Notes: generated by a model not told the origin, from the letters alone. A DNA stretch of 64,000 nt from Swingsia samuiensis (GCF_006542355.1 NZ_CP038141.1:463501-527500); one strand, 5' to 3'; shown: positions 1 to 8,960, counted from the first letter of the stretch. Numbers and translations are program-made.

Positions 1-1
1 C

Positions 2-580
2 ATTGTATTGCTGTTCTGCCTCAGCATTATGGGCATCGCAAACTATATCACCAGAAACTGCGCCACAATACGACATGCTTCAATCGGAAAACCCATCCCA
101 ATTATTGAAAATGGGCGTTTCCTTGTCGAATCTTTTCAAAAATATAAGAGCAAGCTTGATATTTGCGATATTGCCACAAACCTCCGTCAGCATGGTATTT
201 TTGGCTTTGATGATATTCAATTCGCCCAACTTGAGCCAAGTGGCCAGCTCAGCGTTATTAAGGGAGAGGAAGAACACCCAACGCGCTTTGTCGTTTTCCA
301 AGGTGAATTGTTAAAATATGAACTTGAAGTTGGAGACCTAAAAGAAGACTGGGTTCTGAGTGAAATCACCCATGCGCTTGGTCAGTTTGATCTAAAAGAC
401 ATATTCTTGGCGGAATGGTGTTATAACCACATGACCGTTATTATGATGGATGGCCGTATTATCAAAGGGCCTTTACGTCCTGAACGCTCCGTCAATGCTC
501 AAGGTATATTAAACTCCAAATATGCAAACGATATTTCCAATAGTCGTTGGCTACGAACAGAAAAAAGATATTTCCACTAA
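2..580 (+). CDS. DUF421 (YetF/YcaP-like) membrane protein, 5'-truncated
   Basis: The frame is open from the first base of the window, so the N-terminus, which in this family carries two or three membrane helices, lies outside. What remains is the end of a hydrophobic segment followed by the soluble DUF421 domain: the GKPIPIIENG stretch, then LRQHGIFGFDDIQFAQLEPSGQLSV, which matches the family pattern of LR-x-x-G followed by a V/I-x-x-A-x-L-E-x-x-G-x-x-S-V block. DUF421 proteins are inner-membrane proteins of unknown function. A C-terminal extension of about 70 residues follows the core. The gene converges on rlmB and shares a hairpin terminator with it. Confidence 0.8.
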   Translation: MVLLFCLSIMGIANYITRNCATIRHASIGKPIPIIENGRFLVESFQKYKSKLDICDIATNLRQHGIFGFDDIQFAQLEPSGQLSVIKGEEEHPTRFVVFQGELLKYELEVGDLKEDWVLSEITHALGQFDLKDIFLAEWCYNHMTVIMMDGRIIKGPLRPERSVNAQGILNSKYANDISNSRWLRTEKRYFH

Positions 581-592
581 TATACATAACAT

Positions 593-624
593 TTTACCCC
601 GATATCATATTGTATCGGGGTAAA
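593..624. terminator. Bidirectional hairpin between DUF421 gene and rlmB
   Basis: A perfect 12-bp inverted repeat (593-604 and 613-624, TTTACCCCGATA and its complement) with an 8-nt loop sits between two convergent genes, 12 nt after the DUF421 stop and 4 nt after the rlmB stop. The A/T ends of the stem supply short U-tracts in both directions. Inferred to terminate both transcripts. Confidence 0.7.
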
Positions 625-628
625 TACT

Positions 629-1420
629 TTATCGAATAAGTTCATATAAAGCGACAGCCGCCGCATTCGAAACATTCAAACTTTCCATATCACCGGGCAT
701 ATAGACACTTGCAATTTCATCACATGATTCACGCGTTAAACGCCGCAACCCTGCACCTTCCGCACCAAGCACTAACGCAACACGTCGCTTTCCGAAGGAC
801 TGACCATCCAAACGAGCACCACCAGCATCTAGCCCTACAACCCATAAATCTTCTTTTTGAAGAGAGGCCAGCGCGCGCGACAAATTAACTTCCCGAATAA
901 TGGGCACAACATCCAACGCACCCGAAGCCGCTTTTGCCATAGCCCCACTTTCTTGAGGGGTATTCCGGTCTTGCACCAACAAAGCACATGCCCCGAAAGC
1001 GGCAGCAGAACGTAAAATAGCACCTATATTTCTTGGATCTGTGACCTGATCCAAAACCAAAATTGCTCCCGGACGCCCTAACGCTTCAAAGATTGTAGGG
1101 GGCTCTAAAGCTTCAACACGCAAACAAACACCTTGATGAACAGCATCCCGCTCACACAACCGGTCCAAACGCTCACGCTCAACGATTTGAGGCTGTATGC
1201 GCTCATCCTTATCAAAGGATGATGCAGCTTCTTTCGTTGCCAAGAACTCATGAATAACGCGGTTTGGATTTTTCAAAGCCGCTTGAACAGCATGCTTTCC
1301 ATAAATCCAATAACTCGAAGAAGAGCCTGCTTTAGGAGAACGCTCATGATGTGAGCGTTTCCCCATCTTATCAGGTGTTTTTTGCGACAAAGTCGAACGG
1401 GAAAAAGAACGTTTAGCCAT
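629..1420 (-). CDS. rlmB: 23S rRNA (guanosine-2'-O-)-methyltransferase RlmB (SpoU/TrmH family)
   Basis: Predicted SPOUT-class enzyme using S-adenosylmethionine to methylate a ribose 2'-OH, in E. coli G2251 of 23S rRNA. The 263-residue protein has a basic N-terminus, the substrate-binding N-domain motif IYGKHAV, SpoU motif 1 (DPRNIGAILRSAAAFG), motif 2 (LVLGAEGAGLRR) and motif 3 (SLNVSNAAAVALYE) at the extreme C-terminus that forms the knotted cofactor site. The ATG at 1420 was chosen because it begins MAKRSF; the same frame stays open upstream, but that extension would run through the tRNA-Tyr gene and is not credible. Which guanosine is modified, or whether it is a close TrmH paralogue, cannot be told from sequence alone. 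Confidence 0.88.
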   Translation of the reverse strand: MAKRSFSRSTLSQKTPDKMGKRSHHERSPKAGSSSSYWIYGKHAVQAALKNPNRVIHEFLATKEAASSFDKDERIQPQIVERERLDRLCERDAVHQGVCLRVEALEPPTIFEALGRPGAILVLDQVTDPRNIGAILRSAAAFGACALLVQDRNTPQESGAMAKAASGALDVVPIIREVNLSRALASLQKEDLWVVGLDAGGARLDGQSFGKRRVALVLGAEGAGLRRLTRESCDEIASVYMPGDMESLNVSNAAAVALYELIR

Positions 1421-1490
1421 AATTTTTATATATAATTGAGGATAAGCAATTGACATAGAGATAAAATCACCATATTCCAACCGCGGAGCC

Positions 1491-1576
1491 GGAGAGGTGC
1501 CCGAGTGGCTAAAGGGGGCGGACTGTAAATCCGCTGGCGTACGCCTACGTTGGTTCGAATCCAACTCTCTCCACCA
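1491..1576 (+). tRNA. tRNA-Tyr (GTA), CCA encoded
   Basis: An 86-nt cloverleaf: acceptor GGAGAGG pairs with TCTCTCC (one G-U), anticodon arm GCGGA-CTGTAAA-TCCGC gives anticodon GTA, a long variable arm typical of class II tRNA-Tyr follows, and the T arm is GTTGG-TTCGAAT-CCAAC. The 3' CCA is encoded. It lies between divergently oriented rlmB and the fluoride riboswitch. Confidence 0.95.
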
Positions 1577-1598
1577 CGATCTTTTTTGATCTATGCTC

Positions 1599-1665
1599 TT
1601 GGCAATGGATTCTGCCAGATCTTTGGATCGAACCGCATCATATTTTCGATGCTGATGATTCCTGT
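1599..1665 (+). promoter_or_regulatory. Fluoride riboswitch (crcB motif) upstream of the CLC-F gene
   Basis: Helix 1 is GGCA (1601-1604) with TGCC (1613-1616), enclosing the loop ATGGATTC. After a linker comes the conserved AACCGC (1631-1636), then a GCATC/GATGC hairpin (1635-1639 with 1648-1652), then TGATGATTCC (1653-1662). Part of the first loop (GGATTC) can pair with GATTCC with one T-T mismatch, giving the pseudoknot of this class. The order of elements and the conserved AACCGC and CTGATGA blocks match known fluoride riboswitches. The downstream gene encodes the matching transporter type, which strongly supports the call. The switch lies 43 nt before the start codon. Confidence 0.85.
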
Positions 1666-1707
1666 CTTTTAAACTTTTAATGAAGTTTTATAGGCGGGGT
1701 CTGTCTT

Positions 1708-3063
1708 ATGTCTTCTAAAGCAAAATTATTATCCGCATTGAGAATAGTCCTTCTCTGGACCGCACTCCTCATTCCACTTGGCCTTTCTGTCGGCTCTCTT
1801 TGCGCTTTCTTCCTATGGGCACTTAAGGCTGTAACGGACTATCGTCTTTCTCACCCATCTATCCTTTTTGCCCTCCCCATAGCCGGCGTGGGGGTTGGAC
1901 TGCTTTATTATTGGTGCGGCGGCAAAGCAGAAGGTGGCAATAACCTCATTATTGACGAGATCCATAAGCCTGGTGGTGGTGTCCCTCTCCGAATGGCCCC
2001 ACTTGTCTTACTCGGCACCATAATCAGTCATCTTTTTGGAGCATCTGTTGGCCGGGAAGGCACAGCGGTACAAATTGGTGGAAGTATTGCAGGTGGGATT
2101 GCCAAGCTTTTCAACCTCTCCCCACAATCAACACGATTGCTTTTAACCGCAGGGATTGCCGCAGGCTTTGGTGCCGTTTTTGGAACACCTATTGCAGGAG
2201 CCATTTTTGCTTTAGAAGTTCTAGCATTAGGCGAACTAAACTACGCCGCTCTTTTACCCGTTGCAGCCGCATCCATTATCGCGGATTGGGTTTGTCATCT
2301 ATGGGGTATCCACCACACTGCATATCATGTTGGCTTCCAAGGCGGATCGGCACAAAATGGTTCTTTTTTCCATACTAATGCTCTTTTATTTATCAAAGTT
2401 TGCTTAGCATCCATCGCTTTTGGCTTAGTAAGCCGTTGCTTTGCGCGAAGTATTCAATTTCTTTCATCCACCTTTAAAAAACTATGCCCTCTTCCATGGC
2501 TACGCCCTGCAATCGGTGGTCTTCTCACCATTCTTCTCGTCGAAATTCTCGGAACGCGTGATTATCTTGGTTTAGGCGTTACATCGCCTTTACCCGATCA
2601 CCCAAGTATCGTGAATTTTTTTACACTCCATCATTATACGTGGAGTTGGTTTTTCAAATTAATCTTCACAGTAACGGCCCTCTCTACAGGATTTAAAGGC
2701 GGAGAAGTAACACCTCTTTTCTTTATTGGCGCAGGCCTAGGGAATGCGCTTGCCCCTCTCCTCAACGTTCCCGTAGATCTTCTCGCAGGGATTGGGTTTG
2801 TCAGCGTCTTTGCTGGAGCGGCGAATACACCATTGGCGTGCACGTTCATGGCCGTAGAACTATTTGGAGCCACCAACATCGTTTATTACGCAGCCGGATG
2901 CTTTATTGCCTACATCACTTCCGGCCATACCGGGATTTATCAATCCCAAATCATTGGATATCCCAAAAATATATGGTCCAATCTTTTAGCTGGAAGAACG
3001 TTACGTGACACGCATAACCTCCCTCCAGCCTCTATTCATAAAACCACATCACAACACGAATGA
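1708..3063 (+). CDS. CLC-F family fluoride/proton antiporter
   Basis: A 451-residue polytopic CLC transporter. In chloride-type CLCs the first selectivity motif is GSGIP; here the corresponding loop reads GGNNL (about residues 76-80) followed by IIDEIHKP. The gating motif is GREGTAVQ with the gating glutamate at residue 117, and the third motif is KGGEVTPLFFIGAGLGN. These substitutions are those of the fluoride-exporting CLC-F subfamily, which expels cytoplasmic fluoride in exchange for protons across the inner membrane. The preceding fluoride riboswitch makes the assignment coherent: fluoride binding should allow expression. It could be named EriC-F in some databases. The 3' end lies 19 nt from the convergent adhB. 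Confidence 0.9.
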   Translation: MSSKAKLLSALRIVLLWTALLIPLGLSVGSLCAFFLWALKAVTDYRLSHPSILFALPIAGVGVGLLYYWCGGKAEGGNNLIIDEIHKPGGGVPLRMAPLVLLGTIISHLFGASVGREGTAVQIGGSIAGGIAKLFNLSPQSTRLLLTAGIAAGFGAVFGTPIAGAIFALEVLALGELNYAALLPVAAASIIADWVCHLWGIHHTAYHVGFQGGSAQNGSFFHTNALLFIKVCLASIAFGLVSRCFARSIQFLSSTFKKLCPLPWLRPAIGGLLTILLVEILGTRDYLGLGVTSPLPDHPSIVNFFTLHHYTWSWFFKLIFTVTALSTGFKGGEVTPLFFIGAGLGNALAPLLNVPVDLLAGIGFVSVFAGAANTPLACTFMAVELFGATNIVYYAAGCFIAYITSGHTGIYQSQIIGYPKNIWSNLLAGRTLRDTHNLPPASIHKTTSQHE

Positions 3064-3082
3064 GGAAATATCCGTTCAACCT

Positions 3083-4480
3083 TTACTGAGCGTTATCAAC
3101 GCCCGTATGTGTTTCTGGTGAGAAGGTCCATCCTTCTCCATAAGGTTGAGGAGAAAGCAAACTCCACCCATTACTTGCCGTCGCCCATCCTGAAGCGGAA
3201 GAATCTGCTGCGCCTTTAGAGAACTTTCTCACATCACTCGCTTGGACATCCCCATGCGCAGTATTCCCCCAACCATGCCGAACATAATCAACCACCATTG
3301 CAACCTGATTAGGCGTTAAGATATTTTGATAACCCGGCATTGCAACAGCCGATGGTGCCCAATTCGTAGGCGGCAATACGCCACCATGCACCACGACATT
3401 TACAATGGATGCTGGATTATGTGTTTGTAAAACAGGATTTCCCGCTAAAGGCGGAAACATACGAGCAACGCCTTGCCCATCATTTTTATGACAGATTGCA
3501 CATTGAGCCACATAAATTCCTGCTCCCGTATTCATCGAAGCAGCCGTATGGTCTAATTCATTTTTCGTTTCATTCTTATAAATATATGCCCCTTGATCCT
3601 GCACTTTCGGGAGCGTCTTTAAGTAATGAGCAATGGCTTGCAAATCATCGTCATGTAAATGCTGCGTGCTCCATGCGACAACATCACCCATTCCGCCAAA
3701 CACAGCAGCCCGATCAATACGGCCAGTCTTCAAAAATTGAGCAATATCCTCTTCCGACCACTCACCTAGCCCTTCTTTACGATCACTACGCAAACTTGGT
3801 GCTACCCAATTATCAATGGGCGCTCCCCCAGAAAGATAAGAATCATCCGATGCATCCAAAGCGCGTTCTTCCATCACCACTCCCCTTGGAGTATGACATG
3901 CCCCGCAATGCCCGGGCCCTGTCACAAGATATTCTCCTCGCGCTGTAACAGGATCTTCTCCAGGTTGCGGTTGGAATGGCCGAGGAGACGGAGCATACAA
4001 CATCCGCCAGATTGAAATTGGCCAACGCATCGAAAGTGGCCAAACGATATTTACAGAACGGTTCGGTTTATAAACCGCAGGCACCCCATACTGAAAATAA
4101 GCATATAATGCGCGAATATCCGCATCGGTTATCCGAGAGAAACTCGTATAAGGCATGGCAGGATAGAGAGTTGAGCCATCTTTACGAATGCCTTTCCTGA
4201 CAGCAGCGGCAAACTCATCTAAAGAATAACTCCCAATTCCAGTTTGATCATCAGGTGTTATATTCGTGGAGTAAATGGAGCCTATTGGCGTTGCGATCTT
4301 TAAACCACCCGCATATCCCTGCCCATGCAAAGCCGTATGACACGCCATACAATCAGCCACACGCGCAAGGTAAGCCCCTTGTTTTATTAAAGCTGGGTCT
4401 TTCAGATCCTGAGCAATACCGTGAGATGCGACACCGATTGATAATGTAGCACCCAACGCCATGATTAAAGCTTTTTTCAT
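3083..4480 (-). CDS. adhB: PQQ alcohol dehydrogenase cytochrome c subunit (AdhB)
   Basis: Membrane-associated triple-haem c subunit that passes electrons from AdhA to ubiquinone in the periplasmic ethanol oxidation system of acetic acid bacteria. The 465-residue precursor has a signal peptide (MKKALIMALGATLSIG, cleavage near residue 24) and three CxxCH haem sites at residues 44-48 (CMACH), 192-196 (CGACH) and 327-331 (CAICH). The ATG at 4480 is preferred over one 6 codons upstream, because AGGA sits at the right distance and the signal peptide starts directly. It is the second gene of adhAB, with its start just past the adhA stop. Haem attachment requires the Ccm system, part of which is at about 41.4 kb. 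Confidence 0.93.
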   Translation of the reverse strand: MKKALIMALGATLSIGVASHGIAQDLKDPALIKQGAYLARVADCMACHTALHGQGYAGGLKIATPIGSIYSTNITPDDQTGIGSYSLDEFAAAVRKGIRKDGSTLYPAMPYTSFSRITDADIRALYAYFQYGVPAVYKPNRSVNIVWPLSMRWPISIWRMLYAPSPRPFQPQPGEDPVTARGEYLVTGPGHCGACHTPRGVVMEERALDASDDSYLSGGAPIDNWVAPSLRSDRKEGLGEWSEEDIAQFLKTGRIDRAAVFGGMGDVVAWSTQHLHDDDLQAIAHYLKTLPKVQDQGAYIYKNETKNELDHTAASMNTGAGIYVAQCAICHKNDGQGVARMFPPLAGNPVLQTHNPASIVNVVVHGGVLPPTNWAPSAVAMPGYQNILTPNQVAMVVDYVRHGWGNTAHGDVQASDVRKFSKGAADSSASGWATASNGWSLLSPQPYGEGWTFSPETHTGVDNAQ

Positions 4481-4503
4481 TGTATAATTCCTATACATGA
4501 TGC

Positions 4504-6798
4504 TTACTTCTGCCCGTTACTTGAATTTATAGGTGCTTGATTGGTATTTTCAGGTATTTGATCTTTGTTTTTGCGTGCATCAACTTCAGATTGATACGTA
4601 TCATTCGCTCTTTTTATAATGAACTGACGGATATGCTCGATTTGTTCTGGCGTCATTGATTTATCAAAACGATCCATTCCATAAGCGGTTAGAGCACCAC
4701 GTCCGACGACATTATAAAAACCATCCTGACTGCGGATTGCACCAGACCAACGCAAATCAGGTAAAACCTCACCAGATTCAACGTTATCTCCATGGCAACC
4801 GGCACAGAACGTTTGGAATTGGAAATATCCGTCTGCCGTTTTACTTGGATCATACTCCGCAGGCGGTTTTACAGGTAAATATCCCTTATTATTCTCTGGC
4901 GGTAATTTATCTTTTCCATCAAGTGAAAACGCTATCACTCGTGAATGATTAACCGTCCACCCCGATGTCCGGGCAGCGCTTCCTAAGAAAAGAGGATAAA
5001 TACCGCCCCAACCCACTTCCACAGCGACGTACTGCTTACCGTGCGCCAAGTATGTAACAGGTGGCGCAATAATCGCACTTTGTGCTGGAAAACTATATAA
5101 ATCCTGCCCTGTCGTGGCATTATAAGCATGGAATGTTCCATCTGCGAGACCTTGGAACAAGACATTTCCTGCTGTCGTTAAAATACCCCCATTCCATGGC
5201 CCTTTATGGGGGATCGTAAACGCAGCCTGCTGCTTCTGAGGATCCCACGCTACGATAGAGCCCTTTAAATCATTATAAAATTGTTTGACGAGTGCATTAT
5301 TCTCTGGAGAACCATCATTCACTAAGCCAATCTTGGACATATCAAGCCCCAAGTTCCAGCTATCGGGATGAGGCTTAAACCCACCAACTTGCGGGCTATA
5401 TACAAAAGGAACTTGTTGCTGTGGGATATAAACGAGCTTTGTTTGCGGATCATAAGACATCGCCGCAAAGTTATGGCCTCCCAAATCTCCAGGAATGCCA
5501 TACCAAGGCTTACCTGTCTCCGTCCATAACGCATTTGGGTTATAAATTGGACGGCCAGTTTTAGGATCTAACCCCTTTGCCCAATTGACGTATGTATAGT
5601 TTTTGCCGGAAATAAACTCGCCCGTTTTTGCATCCAAAACGTAGAAAAATCCATTTTTGGGTGCATGCACAATCACATGCCGCATTACTCCATTAACCGG
5701 CATATCCAACGTCATAATTTGCTGAACAGAGGTATAATCCCACTGATCCATCGGTGTTTCTTGGAAATGCCAGACATACTCTCCCGTTTCTGGGCGTATC
5801 GCAACGATACTTCCCAAAAACAGATTATCTCCCTTCCCTTCTGAGCGGAATTTATAGTTCCAAGGAGATCCATTCCCAACACCAAGGTAAATCAGATCCG
5901 TTACGGGGTCATAAACAATTGAATCCCATACGGTGCCACCACCTCCTTGCTGCTTCCAAGCTCCTTTAGCACTCCATGTTGGATAAGCCTTCGACATCAG
6001 GATTTTATCTGAAGGTGCTCCATCTGGCTTATTTTCAGCATTAGGAACTGTGAAAAAGCGCCAATCGAGCTTTCCTGTCTCTGCATCATAAGCCGAGACA
6101 AACCCACGTGCTCCAAATTCAGCACCGCCATTTCCAATAATGACCCGCCCCTTAGCAATACGGGGCGCACCATCAACCGTGTATGATTTTTGCCTACCGA
6201 GAGCAGCGTCTTGTGGAATGGTGTTCACACTCCAAACTAATTTTCCAGTTTTTGCATCTACAGCGATAAGACGCCCATCAAATGTTCCCCAAAAGATCTT
6301 GCCATTATAATAAGCAGCCCCACGGTTTACGGTATCGCAACAGCCTCGATCTGCTACATTCCCGGGAACTTTGGGGTCATAATCCCACAAAAGCTTTCCT
6401 GTTGCGGCATCTAATGCTTTCAGCTTGCTCCAATTCGTCGTCGCATACATCACACCATTAACAATAAGTGGCGTACCTTCCTGACCTCTATTTGTATCCA
6501 AATCAAAATGCCAAGCTAATTTAAGGTCATGCGCATTTTCAGTGGTAATTTGCTGTAACGGACTAAAACGCTGCTCAGAATAGGTACGTCCATAAGTTAA
6601 CCAATTAGCTTGGTCTTCATCTGCATGATCCAACACAGATTGAGGATTTGGCTGAGCATATACTGGCAGAGCGATGCCAAAAGTTCCCATAATAAATGTC
6701 GTTAATACAACAGTCTTAAAAAAATTGGACTTCTTATTCCTGCTATAGAAATGAAAACTTCTTATTTCTTTATTACTCAAAGAATTATCGAATTTCAT
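4504..6798 (-). CDS. adhA: PQQ-dependent quinohaemoprotein alcohol dehydrogenase, large subunit (AdhA)
   Basis: Periplasmic catalytic subunit oxidising ethanol (and other primary alcohols) to aldehyde with pyrroloquinoline quinone, the first step of acetic acid formation. The 764-residue protein has an unusually long hydrophilic start (about 27 residues) before the signal-peptide core ending PVYA-QP near residue 49. The family's vicinal disulfide is at C153-C154 (RGCCDTVN), beta-propeller tryptophan-docking repeats of the type AATGKLLWDY recur, and one haem c site CAGCH is at 665-669. This single C-terminal haem plus the adjacent triple-haem subunit defines the membrane-bound type III enzyme. 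A small third subunit is not encoded nearby. An 11-bp inverted repeat lies in its leader. Confidence 0.95.
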   Translation of the reverse strand: MKFDNSLSNKEIRSFHFYSRNKKSNFFKTVVLTTFIMGTFGIALPVYAQPNPQSVLDHADEDQANWLTYGRTYSEQRFSPLQQITTENAHDLKLAWHFDLDTNRGQEGTPLIVNGVMYATTNWSKLKALDAATGKLLWDYDPKVPGNVADRGCCDTVNRGAAYYNGKIFWGTFDGRLIAVDAKTGKLVWSVNTIPQDAALGRQKSYTVDGAPRIAKGRVIIGNGGAEFGARGFVSAYDAETGKLDWRFFTVPNAENKPDGAPSDKILMSKAYPTWSAKGAWKQQGGGGTVWDSIVYDPVTDLIYLGVGNGSPWNYKFRSEGKGDNLFLGSIVAIRPETGEYVWHFQETPMDQWDYTSVQQIMTLDMPVNGVMRHVIVHAPKNGFFYVLDAKTGEFISGKNYTYVNWAKGLDPKTGRPIYNPNALWTETGKPWYGIPGDLGGHNFAAMSYDPQTKLVYIPQQQVPFVYSPQVGGFKPHPDSWNLGLDMSKIGLVNDGSPENNALVKQFYNDLKGSIVAWDPQKQQAAFTIPHKGPWNGGILTTAGNVLFQGLADGTFHAYNATTGQDLYSFPAQSAIIAPPVTYLAHGKQYVAVEVGWGGIYPLFLGSAARTSGWTVNHSRVIAFSLDGKDKLPPENNKGYLPVKPPAEYDPSKTADGYFQFQTFCAGCHGDNVESGEVLPDLRWSGAIRSQDGFYNVVGRGALTAYGMDRFDKSMTPEQIEHIRQFIIKRANDTYQSEVDARKNKDQIPENTNQAPINSSNGQK

Positions 6799-6812
6799 AA
6801 ATAAAAGACCTT

Positions 6813-6851
6813 AGTTTGATCAAAGCAGACTTAGATTCTGTTGATCAAACT
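6813..6851 (-). promoter_or_regulatory. 11-bp inverted repeat in the adhA leader, two TTGATCAA palindromes
   Basis: AGTTTGATCAA (6813-6823) and its exact complement TTGATCAAACT (6841-6851) are separated by 17 nt, 14 nt upstream of the adhA start. Each arm contains the palindrome TTGATCAA, which recurs upstream of gap and of the MFS gene. It may be a tandem operator or a leader hairpin that protects or controls the adhAB message; the sequence does not decide between these. Confidence 0.45.
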
Positions 6852-7005
6852 AGTACTCAAAATATCTACTTACAAAAGTAACAATTTAGATACTTCAATC
6901 GCAAATAGAGAAATTTATAAATATTTCGTTTCCATATAAATCAACAAGTAAGGAAACAGCGATAAATAGGAAGAGTATTCCCTCTATCACTGTTTTTATA
7001 ACACT

Positions 7006-8271
7006 TTAATTTGAATGTGTTGAAGCACGAACAAAAGTCCGATTAAGAGACTCTAATATGGGGAATGCTTCTCTCCAAATGCGCAAGAACTTCCCTTTAG
7101 ACATTCCCGTTCCACTCATAATCCTAATTAAATCTGCAATTGTGTTTCCCCCGTTAATATGAGGGAGAATACTTCTGATCTGATGAGGCAGAGCAATCGG
7201 TACGGTCAACGTTCCAAATGAGAAAACAAGTGTTCCATCCATCCGAATTTGTTTTGCCAATTCATCACCCGGAATCTCACGCATAATGGGAACAGAATTT
7301 ACATCCATATAGTCTGGAGCATCTTTCTTAGCTCCTTTCTTCACAACATACACAACATGCGTTGCCATATTCCCTGTAAGGGCCTCAGCAACGGCAGCTT
7401 GCTCTTGCCATGATAGCTTTTCAATACGAGAGCGCAATTTAGGATTAGGCAAAAATAAGGCTGGATTATAGCGTGCGGGCTCCAACAAGCAGGTTGTTTC
7501 TAACCCGGCATCATCAAGCAACTGAAGAAAATCCGTAATTGTATAGGCCCGATCACGTGGGTTAAGCAGCAAGTCATATAGTCCGGCATCCCCACCCGTT
7601 AAATGATCTCCAAAATTGCCATTTTGTCTTAACCAAGCTGTAGCCGGTAATGTTTGCATAACGCGCTTTGCAACATCCAGCCGTTCCGATGGCTTTTCTG
7701 AGAACGGAGACAGAATTTCCAGAGCCTCCTGCACCATATACACACCTGTCCGACCATGAGGTGCATAAACCATCAACCCCATGCCCCCATCAGGCTTTAA
7801 AAGCCCTGTCAATGCACGCAAGGTCTCTAACGGGTCTGGCAAGTGATGAAGAACACCACAGCAATCAATATAATCAAACTCGCCTAAATTCAGACGATCA
7901 ATCTCCGTCAAGGAGCCTTCAATAAACCGTATATTCGTTAACCCACGCACCTCTGCGCGTGCTTTTGCAATAGATAAGGCATGTTTGGAGCGATCAACAC
8001 ACACCACTTCTCCCGGACGCGATGCGCGCATCAAATGCGTTGCTAGCATAATGGCCCCATCTCCTGTCCCACAGCCAGCAACAAGTGCCCTTAATGGAAC
8101 TTCAGGAGATCTTTGCGCCGCAAACACCCAATAATCAATTTCACGGAGATGGCTTGGACTACCAATTAATAAACGTTTCTCTTCATCACGCGGGTCACGC
8201 TCTGGATAGGGATAAGCTTCATACTGTGCTGCGAGTTCTTGATCACGAGCATCGTTGCTAGAAGATGTCAT
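7006..8271 (-). CDS. Class I SAM-dependent methyltransferase with C-terminal extra domain
   Basis: Residues about 60-170 form a Rossmann methyltransferase fold: motif I is VAGCGTGDG (64-72), an acidic residue follows strand 2 (CVDRSKHA), and FDYIDCCGVLHHLPDP is the post-motif region seen in small-molecule methyltransferases. The C-terminal 130 residues form a separate domain that looks like the regulatory winged-helix part of stand-alone bacterial methyltransferases; its ligand is unknown. The ATG at 8271 has AGGGA 6-7 nt upstream; an upstream in-frame GTG lacks such a site. The 421-residue protein has no signal peptide. Its substrate cannot be predicted; it is probably transcribed with the upstream FMN reductase and GST genes. 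Confidence 0.75.
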   Translation of the reverse strand: MTSSSNDARDQELAAQYEAYPYPERDPRDEEKRLLIGSPSHLREIDYWVFAAQRSPEVPLRALVAGCGTGDGAIMLATHLMRASRPGEVVCVDRSKHALSIAKARAEVRGLTNIRFIEGSLTEIDRLNLGEFDYIDCCGVLHHLPDPLETLRALTGLLKPDGGMGLMVYAPHGRTGVYMVQEALEILSPFSEKPSERLDVAKRVMQTLPATAWLRQNGNFGDHLTGGDAGLYDLLLNPRDRAYTITDFLQLLDDAGLETTCLLEPARYNPALFLPNPKLRSRIEKLSWQEQAAVAEALTGNMATHVVYVVKKGAKKDAPDYMDVNSVPIMREIPGDELAKQIRMDGTLVFSFGTLTVPIALPHQIRSILPHINGGNTIADLIRIMSGTGMSKGKFLRIWREAFPILESLNRTFVRASTHSN

Positions 8272-8358
8272 AAATTTCCCTATCCAAATAAAAACATGGC
8301 CGCAAACAATGTTTACGACCATGTCCTATTCATCTTCTCAAAGAAGAACAAATATTTT

Positions 8359-8928
8359 TTACGCTTTTACCCGACGAGCAAGATTTGCAAGAGATGCAAT
8401 CTGAAGAGTGAGGAACTCTCTCGTTTTCTCATCCGTCAGTTGTAAACTCTCAGAATCTACTTTGGTCATAGACTGGCCAATCATAACTTCTGGTTTATTC
8501 AGAACGAAGCAATCCAAGAAGACAAGGCTCTGACGCAACTGATACTGAGCCCGCGCCCCCCCAATTGGCCCTGGCGATGCTGTCTGGATCGCAACAGGTT
8601 TACCTGCTAACGGCTGCGGAGCAACACGAGACAACCAATCAATCGCGTTTTTAAGAACACCCGGGATAGAGTAATTAAACTCAGGCGTAACAATAATAAC
8701 ACCATCTGAATGCCGAATCTGCTCTGCCATTTCTTCAACAGCTTTAGGAAAAGCCTGATTTTGAACATCCTGATTATAATGTGGGATGTCACCAATCGAC
8801 CCTAACGCAGAAATTGTTACACCCTCAGGTGCCAATTCAGGCAATGTGCGTGCAATCGCTGCGTTTATAGAACCTTTTCTCAAACTGCCAACTAAAGTCA
8901 CAAAATGAAGAGGTTTCGTATCACTCAT
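8359..8928 (-). CDS. NAD(P)H-dependent FMN reductase (flavodoxin-like quinone/chromate reductase type)
   Basis: A 189-residue cytosolic flavodoxin-fold enzyme. The FMN phosphate-binding loop GSLRKGSIN (14-22), the isoalloxazine-contact loop TPEFNYSIPGVLKNAIDW (81-98) and the ASPGPIGGARAQ segment are those of the YieF/ChrR/SsuE-like NADPH-dependent FMN reductase family. Such enzymes make two-electron reductions of quinones, chromate or azo compounds and are often protective against redox stress. It follows the GST gene by 32 nt in the same direction, suggesting a small detoxification operon. AAGG upstream supports the start at 8928. Confidence 0.85.
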   Translation of the reverse strand: MSDTKPLHFVTLVGSLRKGSINAAIARTLPELAPEGVTISALGSIGDIPHYNQDVQNQAFPKAVEEMAEQIRHSDGVIIVTPEFNYSIPGVLKNAIDWLSRVAPQPLAGKPVAIQTASPGPIGGARAQYQLRQSLVFLDCFVLNKPEVMIGQSMTKVDSESLQLTDEKTREFLTLQIASLANLARRVKA

Positions 8929-8960
8929 TATGGAACAACCTTAAAATCTAAAATTATGCT

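Noticed and set aside
1421-1564. In-frame 48-residue N-terminal extension of rlmB
   Set aside because: It would be translated from DNA antisense to the tRNA-Tyr gene and has no match to RlmB; the internal ATG at 1420 fits the family.
3409-3948. 179-residue plus-strand frame opposite adhB
   Set aside because: Antisense to the cytochrome subunit including two haem motifs; no independent coding signal.
6813-6851. FNR/Crp-type box in the adhA leader
   Set aside because: The repeat contains TTGATCAA without the four-base spacer of the FNR pattern TTGAT-N4-ATCAA, so it does not match that family.
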